DNA of 64,000 nucleotides. Source: Pseudomonadota bacterium. Lineage in GTDB: Bacteria; Desulfobacterota; Binatia; Binatales; Binataceae. Made by a program: the position numbers and the translations under genes. Of the stretch, positions 54,802-62,908 are shown piece by piece (within the stretch, counting starts at the first letter, position 1; each line of letters starts with the position of its first letter). The notes below the pieces were generated by a model. That model saw only the letters and a list, made by a program, of their open reading frames with translations, was not told where the DNA came from and did not search any database. The DNA is taken from contig JAJPIF010000001.1 of the NCBI GenBank assembly GCA_021324885.1, positions 1-64,000 on the forward strand, in the 5' to 3' direction.

Positions 54802-54854
54802 CATGAGAGTTGATTGCGGGCCTGCCACGCCAACCACCGGGTCCATTTTGCCCC

Positions 54855-55103
54855 TCAAGCCTCCTCGGCAGCGCTGAGGCGGATGGTGCCGCCGCCTTCC
54901 CTGGCATCCCCCAATCGTCCGAAGACGGCCTGAGCGACGCGACAGAGCTGCTGAGCCGGGTGCGTGTTTTCAAACAAGACGCGCGCGTCGCTGTAAACCT
55001 TTAGCGCCTTGCCCGCGATCAGGTCGCCGAAGTGCGCCGCAAAAATCTCGTCCTTAAGATCGCCTTTGAGAACCTCGGCGCGTTGCTTGCACCCGATTAG
55101 AAC
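54855..55103 (-). pseudogene. Truncated N-terminal part of a DUF499 ATPase
   Basis: An 82-codon open stretch ending at TGA (54855-54857) reads AEVLKGDLKDEIFAAHFGDL, then KVYSDARVLFENTHPAQQL, VFGRLGD and IRLSA. This is the start of DUF499-type AAA proteins, which continue directly into the Walker A motif (GGGKTH); here the frame stops just before it. No clear start codon remains. DUF499 ATPases occur in defence and mobile regions beside methyltransferase-like partners, so this looks like the scar of a lost island next to tRNA genes. Confidence 0.6.
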
Positions 55104-55146
55104 CCCACTGCACCCTTGATTTGCTGGTGCTGCTACCGGCTGCTGC

Positions 55147-56295
55147 TTAGAGGAATTCGGCGAAAACCGAGTCGGCCAACTCCAGACCGCGATCGGTCAG
55201 CCGGATGCGGCCGTGCTCGCGCAGCAGCAGCCCGCCTTCGACCAGGCGCTTTAGCTGCGCGCCGAAGCGCTCCTCGAAGGACACGCCGAAGCGCTCGCCG
55301 AAGCGGCGCAATTCAAGGCCGTCGATCAGGCGCAGATTGAGGAACGCGAACTCCGAGGTGCTAACCATTTCATCCAGCGCTTCGCTTCCGGCCTCGGCGA
55401 TGCCACGCTCCGCCGCTTGCGCGATATAGGCTGCCGGCAGCCGCAGATTCCACCATCGGCGGCCGCTTTTGCCGTCGGCGGCGTAGCTGTGCGCGCCGGC
55501 GCCGATTCCCAGGTAGCATTGGCCGCGCCAGTAGGTCAGGTTGTGCCGCGCTTCGCAGCCGGGACGCGCGTAATTGGAAATCTCGTACATCGCATAGCCG
55601 CGGCGCGGCAGTTCGCTGCGAACCATCGCGTACATCGCGGCCTGTTTTTCGTCGGGAAGTTGACGCATCCGGCCAGCCTTCAGCGCGGCGCCAAACGCCG
55701 TGCCTTCCTCGAAGGTCAGGTTGTAGGCCGAGATGTGATCGGGGCCAAGCGCGACGGCCGCTGCGATATCGTTGGCGACATCGTCGAGGGTCTGGCCCGG
55801 AACGGCGAAGATCAGGTCGAGATTGAGCTGATTGAATCCGGCCGCGCGGGCCTGCTCGACCGCGGTCACGGTCTGCCCGGCGCTGTGAATCCGGCCAAGG
55901 AATTGGAGCGTAACGGGATTGAACGACTGCGCGCCGAAGCTGATGCGATTAACACCGCACCTGCGCATCTCGCGCAGCTTCGCCAAGTCCACGGTACCTG
56001 GATTGGCCTCGGCGGTGATTTCCGCGCCCGCTTCGAGGCCGAACAGCCGCCCGGCTTCCTCGAGCACGCGTCCGAGCGAGGTTGGAGCGAATAAAGAAGG
56101 AGTGCCGCCGCCAAAAAAGACCGTGCGAATCGGATTGCCTGTCCATGGCGGCTGCTCCGCGCGCGCGCGCAGTTCGGCCACCAAGGCATCCACGTATTGT
56201 GCTTCCGGCCATCCCTTAACCGCGTAGGAATTGAAGTCGCAGTAGGGGCATTTCGACTCGCAATATGGAATATGAATGTAGAGCGAGAAGCTCAC
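55147..56295 (-). CDS. hemW: HemW-like radical SAM protein
   Basis: 382 residues. Radical SAM triad CESKCPYC (CxxxCxxC) directly after YIHIPY, GGGTPSLF for SAM binding, and RLYTG-like C-terminal HemN domain (EFAFLNLRLIDGLELRRF). HemW is a heme chaperone; the family is often mis-named coproporphyrinogen III oxidase. Divergent from murJ. Confidence 0.94.
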   Translation of the reverse strand: MSFSLYIHIPYCESKCPYCDFNSYAVKGWPEAQYVDALVAELRARAEQPPWTGNPIRTVFFGGGTPSLFAPTSLGRVLEEAGRLFGLEAGAEITAEANPGTVDLAKLREMRRCGVNRISFGAQSFNPVTLQFLGRIHSAGQTVTAVEQARAAGFNQLNLDLIFAVPGQTLDDVANDIAAAVALGPDHISAYNLTFEEGTAFGAALKAGRMRQLPDEKQAAMYAMVRSELPRRGYAMYEISNYARPGCEARHNLTYWRGQCYLGIGAGAHSYAADGKSGRRWWNLRLPAAYIAQAAERGIAEAGSEALDEMVSTSEFAFLNLRLIDGLELRRFGERFGVSFEERFGAQLKRLVEGGLLLREHGRIRLTDRGLELADSVFAEFL

Positions 56296-56362
56296 GGATG
56301 TAATTTATGCCCGAACAGCGGCCAGCGCCATCCATGCACTACACCGCGGTGTTAGTGCCAGT

Positions 56363-56368
56363 TATACT
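56363..56368 (+). promoter_or_regulatory. Candidate -10 element for murJ
   Basis: TATACT lies 27 bp before the TTG start of murJ, with GAGGG as ribosome site in between. I do not see a good -35 element, so this is a candidate only. Confidence 0.35.
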
Positions 56369-56394
56369 CGATTTACCGCTGAGGGTGATTTGCT

Positions 56395-58065
56395 TTGAGA
56401 TACAGCATCGAGGTGGAACGGGAAGTGGCGGGGGGAGCGGTTGACGCCGCCGATGCGGCGGTGGGGCGCACGGATGCGGCTGTGGCGCGCTCGGGTTTCA
56501 AGATGGCGAGCCTGGTCGCCTCCGGGATGCTGCTCAGCCGTATCGCGGGGCTGGTGCGCGAAAGCGTTTTCGCCCACTACTTCGGCAACTCCAACGCTGC
56601 CGACGCCTTCAAGGCCGCCTTCCGTATCCCCAACATCCTCCAGAACCTGTTTGGAGAGGGCGTTCTGTCGGCGTCGTTTATCCCGGTTTACAGCCGGATT
56701 CTGGGCGGCGGCGACGAAGAACAGGCCAACCGCCTGGCCTGGACTCTGTGCGCGATTCTGAGTCTGATCGTTTCCGTTCTGGTGCTGATCGGCGTGGTGG
56801 CGGCGCCCTACTTGATCGACGCAATCGCGCCCGGCTTCAAGGGTCCTAAGCGCGAGCTTACCACGCTGCTGGTGCGGATCCTGTTTCCCGGCGCCGGACT
56901 GCTGGTGATGTCCGCATGGTGCCTGGGCGTTCTCAACAGCCATCATCGATTCTTCGCCTCCTATACGGCGCCGGTGGCATGGAACCTTGCGATCATCGGA
57001 TTCCTGCTCTTTTACGGGCCCCGCCGCAGTCTGGACCGCCTGGCGATTGTGACCGCCGTGGGCTCGGTGGTCGGCTCCAGCCTTCAGGTTGCCGTGCAGT
57101 TGCCGCAGGCAATCCGCCTGGCGGGCCTGCTGCGGGTGAATTTTCGGCGCACTGCCGAGGCGCTGCGCGCGGTGCTCAACAACTTCGTTCCGATCGTTAC
57201 CGGACGCGGCGTCGTCCAGATCAGCGCCTACATCGACAACCTGCTTGCCAGCCTTCTGCCTGCCGGCGCGGTGGCCGCCCTTAACTATGCGCAGATCCTC
57301 TTCCTGCTGCCCGTCAGTCTTTTTGGCATGTCGGTGGCAGCTTCGGAATTGCCCGGGATGTCGCGGGCGACGGGCAGCCATGAGGAAATTTCGCGTCTGT
57401 TGCGCGGCCGGCTCAATGTGGGTCTGCGTCAGATCGCATTTTTCGTAATCCCCTCGGCCGCGGCCTTCCTGTTCCTGGGCGACGTAATTGCCGGGGCGAT
57501 CTTCCAGTCAGGACACTTCACCCGCGCCGACGCGATCTATGTGTGGGGAATTCTGGCCGGTTCCGCCGTCGGTCTGCTGGCGGTCACGATGGGCCGTCTG
57601 TATGCGTCGGCGTTTTACGCCTTGTGGGACACGCGCACGCCGCTGAAGTTTGCGGTCATCCGCGTCGCTCTAACCATTGCTCTGGGCTACTGTTGCGCGC
57701 TGATCCTGCCGCAGGTCCTGGGGATTGACCGGCGTTGGGGTGTGGCGGGTCTGACGGCGTCGGCGGGTCTTGCCGGATGGGTCGAGTTCTCACTGCTGCG
57801 CCATGCGCTTAACCGGCGGATCGGCAGGAGCGGGCTGCCGCGCACGCTGCTGATCCAACTGTGGGCGATGGCACTGGCGGCAGCGGCGGCCGGCTTCGCG
57901 ATAAAGATTCATTTGCACGGTCACGGTCCCAAGCTGATCGCGCTTGCGGTAATCCCAGCCTTCGGCGCGGTATACTTCGGGCTCGCGTGGATATCCGGAA
58001 TCCAGGAATTGAATCTGCTGCTGGCGCGAATCCTGCCGCGCTCCGCAACGGGCGAGCGCGGATGA
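56395..58065 (+). CDS. murJ: Lipid II flippase MurJ
   Basis: 556 residues of the MurJ/MviN family with about 14 membrane helices. ADAFKAAFRIPNILQNLFGEG is the typical family segment, and the sequence LAGLVRESVFAHYFG precedes it. TTG start at 56395 with GAGGG upstream gives a 36-residue polar N-terminal extension; the ATG at codon 37 (MASLVASG) is the alternative. Flips lipid II across the inner membrane for peptidoglycan synthesis. Confidence 0.93.
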   Translation: MRYSIEVEREVAGGAVDAADAAVGRTDAAVARSGFKMASLVASGMLLSRIAGLVRESVFAHYFGNSNAADAFKAAFRIPNILQNLFGEGVLSASFIPVYSRILGGGDEEQANRLAWTLCAILSLIVSVLVLIGVVAAPYLIDAIAPGFKGPKRELTTLLVRILFPGAGLLVMSAWCLGVLNSHHRFFASYTAPVAWNLAIIGFLLFYGPRRSLDRLAIVTAVGSVVGSSLQVAVQLPQAIRLAGLLRVNFRRTAEALRAVLNNFVPIVTGRGVVQISAYIDNLLASLLPAGAVAALNYAQILFLLPVSLFGMSVAASELPGMSRATGSHEEISRLLRGRLNVGLRQIAFFVIPSAAAFLFLGDVIAGAIFQSGHFTRADAIYVWGILAGSAVGLLAVTMGRLYASAFYALWDTRTPLKFAVIRVALTIALGYCCALILPQVLGIDRRWGVAGLTASAGLAGWVEFSLLRHALNRRIGRSGLPRTLLIQLWAMALAAAAAGFAIKIHLHGHGPKLIALAVIPAFGAVYFGLAWISGIQELNLLLARILPRSATGERG

Positions 58066-58182
58066 GCCCCGGGCTGCAGCCCTTGGTCGCCGAACAGTGC
58101 GCCTATAAGCTATAGTCCAGGCAGAATCCGGCGGTGGGGCATCTGATTGACTCCGCTTGGTTGGGAGGAGAAAGCATCGCAA

Positions 58183-59613
58183 ATGGCGCTCAGAACTGCA
58201 GAAGAATACAAGCAATCGCTACGTGACGGACGCAGCGTGTATTTTCGCGGCCAAAGGGTTCCCGATGTCACCACGCATCCGGTAATTGGACTGGCTACCG
58301 AGCACGCCGCTCTGGATTACCGGATGGCGGAAGATCCGCGCTTTCGCGAACTCGCTGTCATCAATGCCGACGGAAAGGCATACAGCCGTTATTACCATTT
58401 GCCCCGCAACTCCTCCGATCTCCTCAAGCGCAGCGAATTGATTGCGGCCTCCACCCGTGAAGCCGCCACCCTGGTGGTCCTGATCAAGGAAATCGGCACC
58501 GACGCGCTCTACGCGCTGCATCTGCTGGGCGCGGAAATGGCCGCCAAAGGCAAGCCCGAATATCGCGATCGCATCGCCCGGTATCACGCCTACTGCCAAG
58601 ACAACGACCTGGCACTGGCCGTGGCACAGACCGACGTGAAGGGCGACCGCTCGCTGGGACCCGCCGCCCAGGAGCATCCCGATTACTACGTCCGGATGGT
58701 CGAGGAACGCCCCGACGGAATCGTAGTTCGCGGCGCCAAGGTGCATACGTCGGTGATAACCAACACCAACGAAGTGATTGTGCTCCCCACGCGCGCGATG
58801 CGACCCGAGGACCGCGCCTACGCGGTGGCATTCGCGATTCCGGTCAATACGCCGGGACTCAAACTGATCGCCAGCCCGCACGGCAGCGCGAAAAAGGACC
58901 CCATCGAGCATCCGATCAGCGCGCGCCACAAAATGATGGAAACGCTGACGGTCTTCGACGATGTGTTCGTGCCGAAGGAGCGGATCTTTTTGCAGGGCGA
59001 GACCGAGTTCGCGGTCTTCGTGGCCCTGAGCTTTGTCCGCTTCCATCGCTTTACCGCGGTCTCCTACAAGCTGCCGCTGATGGAACTGCTGGCCGGCGCG
59101 GGCCATGCGATCGCCGAAGCCAACGGGATTTCCGCCGCCGGACACGTGCGCGACAAGCTGACCCATCTGGCGGCCTATCACACCACGGTCCGCGGATTAA
59201 TCGAACAGGCGGCGGCTGCCTGCACCATCGAGCACGGCATCGCCGTGCCCAACACCCTGCTGGTCAATGTCGCGAAATACCATTTCGCCCACAACTACCA
59301 TCAGGCGGTCCAAATCGTTCAGGACCTGGCAGGCGGACTGCTGGTCACCGCGCCCTCGGCCGAGGACCTTACCAGCGAGGCCACGCGCGAGTACGTGCTG
59401 AAATACCTGGGCGGTAAAAAAGGCTTCGGTGCAGAGCAGCGGCTGCGTCTGATCAACCTGATCTCGGATCTGACTTCGTCGGATTACGGCGGCTACCAGG
59501 AAGTCCTTGCGGTGCACGCCGAAGGCGGCTTCGAAGCCGAAAAGCTGCAAGCCTATCGTGAGTACGATTTCAAATCGGTGACATCGTACGCGAAGAAGCT
59601 GGCCGGCATATAG
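58183..59613 (+). CDS. 4-hydroxybutyryl-CoA dehydratase/HpaB-like flavoprotein lacking cluster cysteines
   Basis: 476 residues aligning along the whole length with 4-hydroxybutyryl-CoA dehydratase (AbfD) and HpaB-type flavin monooxygenases: YHAYCQDNDLALAVAQTDVK, GDRSLGPAAQ and PDGIVVRGAKVH. AbfD holds [4Fe-4S] with a CxxxC pair, a His and a further Cys seven residues on; here the CxxxC site is VLIKE-like, the His is kept (VRFHRFTA) and the last Cys is Tyr. It is therefore probably a flavin-dependent enzyme without the cluster, with hydroxylase or dehydrogenase activity. GGAGGAG is about 13 nt before the ATG. Confidence 0.85.
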   Translation: MALRTAEEYKQSLRDGRSVYFRGQRVPDVTTHPVIGLATEHAALDYRMAEDPRFRELAVINADGKAYSRYYHLPRNSSDLLKRSELIAASTREAATLVVLIKEIGTDALYALHLLGAEMAAKGKPEYRDRIARYHAYCQDNDLALAVAQTDVKGDRSLGPAAQEHPDYYVRMVEERPDGIVVRGAKVHTSVITNTNEVIVLPTRAMRPEDRAYAVAFAIPVNTPGLKLIASPHGSAKKDPIEHPISARHKMMETLTVFDDVFVPKERIFLQGETEFAVFVALSFVRFHRFTAVSYKLPLMELLAGAGHAIAEANGISAAGHVRDKLTHLAAYHTTVRGLIEQAAAACTIEHGIAVPNTLLVNVAKYHFAHNYHQAVQIVQDLAGGLLVTAPSAEDLTSEATREYVLKYLGGKKGFGAEQRLRLINLISDLTSSDYGGYQEVLAVHAEGGFEAEKLQAYREYDFKSVTSYAKKLAGI

Positions 59614-59614
59614 C

Positions 59615-59816
59615 AAAGGGAGAGGGAAGAGAGGTGAGTATTGAGAGTGGGATGAGAAAAGAAAAACGAGAAAAGAGAAATAGAGGCGGAACCTAACTCC
59701 GTTTCCCAAAGGGAACGGGGCAAAGCAACGCATCATCCGCGACCTCTTTGGGAACTCGTTTCTCTTTTCTCGAATTTTCTTCTCTCACTCCTGACTCATC
59801 TTCCCTCGCTTCTTTG
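59615..59816. repeat. Long imperfect inverted repeat with inner hairpin
   Basis: Between convergent genes. Purine-rich left arm (59615-59680) and its imperfect reverse complement (59759-59816) share a perfect 14-bp match (59667-59680 with 59759-59772) and GAGGGAAGA (59622-59630 with 59799-59807). A hairpin CCGTTTCCC-AAA-GGGAACGG lies in the loop (59699-59718). It could form a large cruciform or transcript hairpin, or be a small mobile element. Confidence 0.7.
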
Positions 59817-59818
59817 TC

Positions 59819-61048
59819 TTACTTTTTATCCGTTACGCCGGGAATGATGCCGCCGTAGCCGCCGACGGCCTTGATTACCGTGGGGCCGATCGATTTCGGA
59901 AGGTGCGGCTGGCGCTTGCGCTTCATCGCGCGCTCGATTATCGGCTCGATCCGTTTGGCCTTTTCGCGCATCCTGCGCTCCTCGCGCTCGCGGAATTCAG
60001 GCATCACCTCGGTGCCGAGCAATTCGATCGATTCGCAGGTCGCCTCGTGCGGCATCCCACCGCATTGCGTCAGCAGCATGATCTGATCGATCCCGGTGTC
60101 TTCCCAGATACGGAAGGCGTCACGCGCGTCCTTGGGCGTGCCGAAACACGCTCCGCTGGTGCCTTCGATTCCGACGCCTGCTCCAGGTGTGCTCTTGTAC
60201 TTCTCCCATACGCTGGTCTTGCCCGGCTCGTGCTCGCCGTAAAGATAGTGATGGCCGAAGGCGTAGGTCATGAAGAAGCAGTGTTCAGGACCAAGCTGCT
60301 GAACACGCTGTTTGTCGCGTCCGCACAGGAACAGCATTGTGAAGGCAATATTGGGATTGATCGCGGCGCCAATGGGCTCGCATTCCTCCGCCAGCACGCG
60401 GTAGTATTCGTCCGACCATCTCCGCGCCTCCTCGGGCGACACGAAGCCGAAGGTCAACGCGCCAAGCCCGAGCCGCGCCGCCAATTTGATCGTTTCAAGG
60501 CGGGAGCATGCGACCCACAGGGGCGGATGGGGCTTCTGGCGCGGCTTGGGGATGATGTTTCGTACCGGGAAATTGATGTACTTCCCTTCATGGCCGCGAA
60601 AGGGCTCTTCCACCATCATCCGGGTCACGACCTCGAGCGACTCCAGCCACATCGCCTGCTTTTCCTCACGCGGAACGTGGAAAGCAAACAGCTCGGCGTC
60701 CGCTGACGTTTCGCCGGTGCCGAACTCGACCCGACCGTTGCTGATCAGGTCGAGCGTGGCGATGCGTTCGGCTACGCGCGCCGGATGGTTGTAGGGAGTG
60801 GGCAACGCGACGATCCCATGCCCCAGGCGGATCTGCCTGGTGCGCTGGCTGCATCCGGCCAGAAATATCTCCGGCGCGGAGGAATGCGCATATTCCTCCA
60901 GGAAATGGTGCTCGACCAGCCACACGTAATCAATGCCCACCTTGTCGGCCAATTCGACCTGATCCAGCGCCTCCTGGAAGCGGTTGTATTCCGAGTCAGG
61001 TCCCCACGGGCGGGGCAATTGATGCTCATAAAACAGGCCAAACTTCAT
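59819..61048 (-). CDS. LLM-class flavin monooxygenase 5
   Basis: 409 residues: DYVWLVEHHFLEEYAHSSA, YNHPARVAERIATLDLISNGR, VEFGTGET and PKPRQKPHPPLWVAC. Nearest to copy 2 (30.1 kb). The C-terminal tail continues past the barrel with a Gly-rich end (VGGYGGIIPG). ATG with GGAGG 5 nt upstream. Confidence 0.92.
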   Translation of the reverse strand: MKFGLFYEHQLPRPWGPDSEYNRFQEALDQVELADKVGIDYVWLVEHHFLEEYAHSSAPEIFLAGCSQRTRQIRLGHGIVALPTPYNHPARVAERIATLDLISNGRVEFGTGETSADAELFAFHVPREEKQAMWLESLEVVTRMMVEEPFRGHEGKYINFPVRNIIPKPRQKPHPPLWVACSRLETIKLAARLGLGALTFGFVSPEEARRWSDEYYRVLAEECEPIGAAINPNIAFTMLFLCGRDKQRVQQLGPEHCFFMTYAFGHHYLYGEHEPGKTSVWEKYKSTPGAGVGIEGTSGACFGTPKDARDAFRIWEDTGIDQIMLLTQCGGMPHEATCESIELLGTEVMPEFREREERRMREKAKRIEPIIERAMKRKRQPHLPKSIGPTVIKAVGGYGGIIPGVTDKK

Positions 61049-61161
61049 TTATCCCTCCGCGCACCGGCCCTTGCAATTGACCCTCCGGCGCCGTGGCTAA
61101 AGTTGAACTAACGTTACGGATATTCGATCGCTGGGTACCGGGCAAGCCACAGCTATGGGCA

Positions 61162-61914
61162 CTAACGGCGCAGAGCCTGGTCTTCGGCTATCAACGAATG
61201 GAGATCGCTGCGCTTGAACAGCCCCTCGACGCTGCGGGTAAAGGCCACTGACAGCACTTCGCCCGGCTCGTCATAGATGCTGGCCTCGTCCTCGGCCAAC
61301 ATGCCGGGATTATCCGGAGGATCGCTGTAAATTTCGGTGCTTACGCCTTGCCAAAACGGCACGTGAAACGGCGGCTTGTAGATGGTCGCGTCCAGCGCGA
61401 AATCTGCCATGGTCTGCCAGCTGGCGTTCCTGTCGCTGTCGATCACGCGTTGTTTGCGCACCCAACATTTGACGACCCTGCTTTGCAGCACATAATCCGC
61501 ATTGACGTCCTGCGCCGCATATTGGGTCTGGGCTGACGCGGTGGAAATCATGCCGGCCTCCTGCGCCGCCTGCACCAGCGCCTTCTGCACGGTGCCCGCG
61601 AGATCGGTAGTGTAAAGCCGCTGTATCCTTTCGCCGCGCGAGTCCAGCGTCACGCCAATCTGCTGACCCATGGCGCCGTCCGGAGCCGGACCGTCGCTGT
61701 GATTTTCGCAGGCGTCGGCGACCGCCAACACCAGGATATGCCTGGGGGGATAAGTATGCTCAAAGCCCTTTACCAGGCCGGCGTAAAACACCAGATTCTG
61801 GTTTGACTCGGATTCAACGTTGGAAGTGTTGTTGACCGTGGAACAGCCGGCGATGATTCCGGAGGTCACCAGAGCCAGCAACCAACCTGCGACAGTGCCA
61901 CTGCGCCCCGCCAC
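61162..61914 (-). CDS. Conserved lipoprotein, unknown function
   Basis: 250 residues with lipobox IIAGC. Alpha/beta sequence with DADYVLQSRVVKCWVRKQ (beta strands typical of LptE/CsgG-like or ABC-auxiliary lipoproteins) and a late DEPGEVLSVAFTRSVEG. GTG start with AGGGA upstream. Directly follows the FHA protein gene (9 bp), so it is part of the envelope operon. Function not assigned. Confidence 0.75.
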   Translation of the reverse strand: MAGRSGTVAGWLLALVTSGIIAGCSTVNNTSNVESESNQNLVFYAGLVKGFEHTYPPRHILVLAVADACENHSDGPAPDGAMGQQIGVTLDSRGERIQRLYTTDLAGTVQKALVQAAQEAGMISTASAQTQYAAQDVNADYVLQSRVVKCWVRKQRVIDSDRNASWQTMADFALDATIYKPPFHVPFWQGVSTEIYSDPPDNPGMLAEDEASIYDEPGEVLSVAFTRSVEGLFKRSDLHSLIAEDQALRR

Positions 61915-61923
61915 CTGCGTTCC

Positions 61924-62796
61924 CTAGCTGCCCGGCGCCTGGGTGCGCTCGCGGAACAAAAACAATGTCGCGCCGACCTCCACACGATCCCCGTTTTTGA
62001 GCGGCGCCCGCCCGTTGACCGGAACCCGGTTCACGCTCACCACACCGCCTGCCGTGGGACTGACGAAGAAATTCTTGCCCTCGCGGCGTATAATCGCGTG
62101 CTGGGGCAGGACCGACTGATCACCGAACAGGCCGACGTCGCTCTCCTCAGCCCGCCCAATAACCGTAACCGGCTTGACCAAAGCATATTCGCGGCCCTCA
62201 CGGGCATTGCGGCTGCCGCTGCGCACTACCATTAAAGAGCCGCGCTTGAGCAGTTCGGTGACCAGGCCGATAAAGAATCCGATTAGAGCGCCCAGCACAA
62301 TGATTGCGATCGCGCGGCCGAAGGCCTGGGGAAAAGTAAGAGTCAGGACCTGATAGCAGACTCCGCCCAAAGCGCCGCCCAGAATCCCGCCCAAAGCGCC
62401 GTTGCGCTGGCGGGCGGTCGAACGTGATGCGGTACCGACGCCAAGGCCGACGGCGATTCCCAGCACCGCCCATCCCACCGCGCGGCCGTACAGACCTCCC
62501 AGTATGTCGAAAGTGACTTCGGCCACGATTAGTCCCGCCGCGCCACCGATTGCGCCGATGATGCCGCCGCTGCGGACGCCGCGCAGCGCTTGACGCCATT
62601 GGCCAACGCTCAAGGCCTCGATCGCCGCGAGAAACGCGCCGATAAAAAGGCCAATCAGCGCGCCCAGCACCACGTCGCGCAAATAGACCGAGCGGATTCC
62701 GAGAAACGGCTCGGCAGCCGCCCATGCGGCCAGACCGCCCAAGGCGCCGGCCGCAGCGTAAAACAACAACTTTTCGCGGGATACGTTAATCGCCAT
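61924..62796 (-). CDS. Membrane protein with C-terminal FHA domain
   Basis: 290 residues. N-terminal half has about five or six Gly-rich membrane helices with repeated GGALGG and GLGVG motifs; residues about 205-290 form an FHA domain (VIGRAEESDVGLFGDQSV, QHAII, VNRVPVNGRAPLKNGD). FHA domains bind phosphothreonine, so this may link a kinase signal to an envelope complex. The ATG at 62796 is chosen over a GTG nine codons earlier; neither has a strong ribosome site. Middle gene of the operon. Confidence 0.85.
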   Translation of the reverse strand: MAINVSREKLLFYAAAGALGGLAAWAAAEPFLGIRSVYLRDVVLGALIGLFIGAFLAAIEALSVGQWRQALRGVRSGGIIGAIGGAAGLIVAEVTFDILGGLYGRAVGWAVLGIAVGLGVGTASRSTARQRNGALGGILGGALGGVCYQVLTLTFPQAFGRAIAIIVLGALIGFFIGLVTELLKRGSLMVVRSGSRNAREGREYALVKPVTVIGRAEESDVGLFGDQSVLPQHAIIRREGKNFFVSPTAGGVVSVNRVPVNGRAPLKNGDRVEVGATLFLFRERTQAPGS

Positions 62797-62908
62797 CTTT
62801 ACTTGGCAACCGGGCAAGCTCACTCGCGGTGGAAGCCGGTGTCTGTTCTAAATGTGACAGAATGCCCAAGGTCACAGAATGACCAACCGCGCCGTGAACG
62901 GCAAGCCT

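Larger units (their letters stand above)
54764..55146. other. 383-bp region with tRNA promoter and DUF499 remnant
   Basis: Between the tRNA cluster and hemW. It contains the candidate tRNA promoter and the truncated DUF499 gene, both described separately. Confidence 0.6.

Noticed and set aside
56362-57381. 339-codon minus-strand frame over murJ
   Set aside because: Composition rich in His, Gln and Arg typical of antisense translation; murJ on the other strand is certain.
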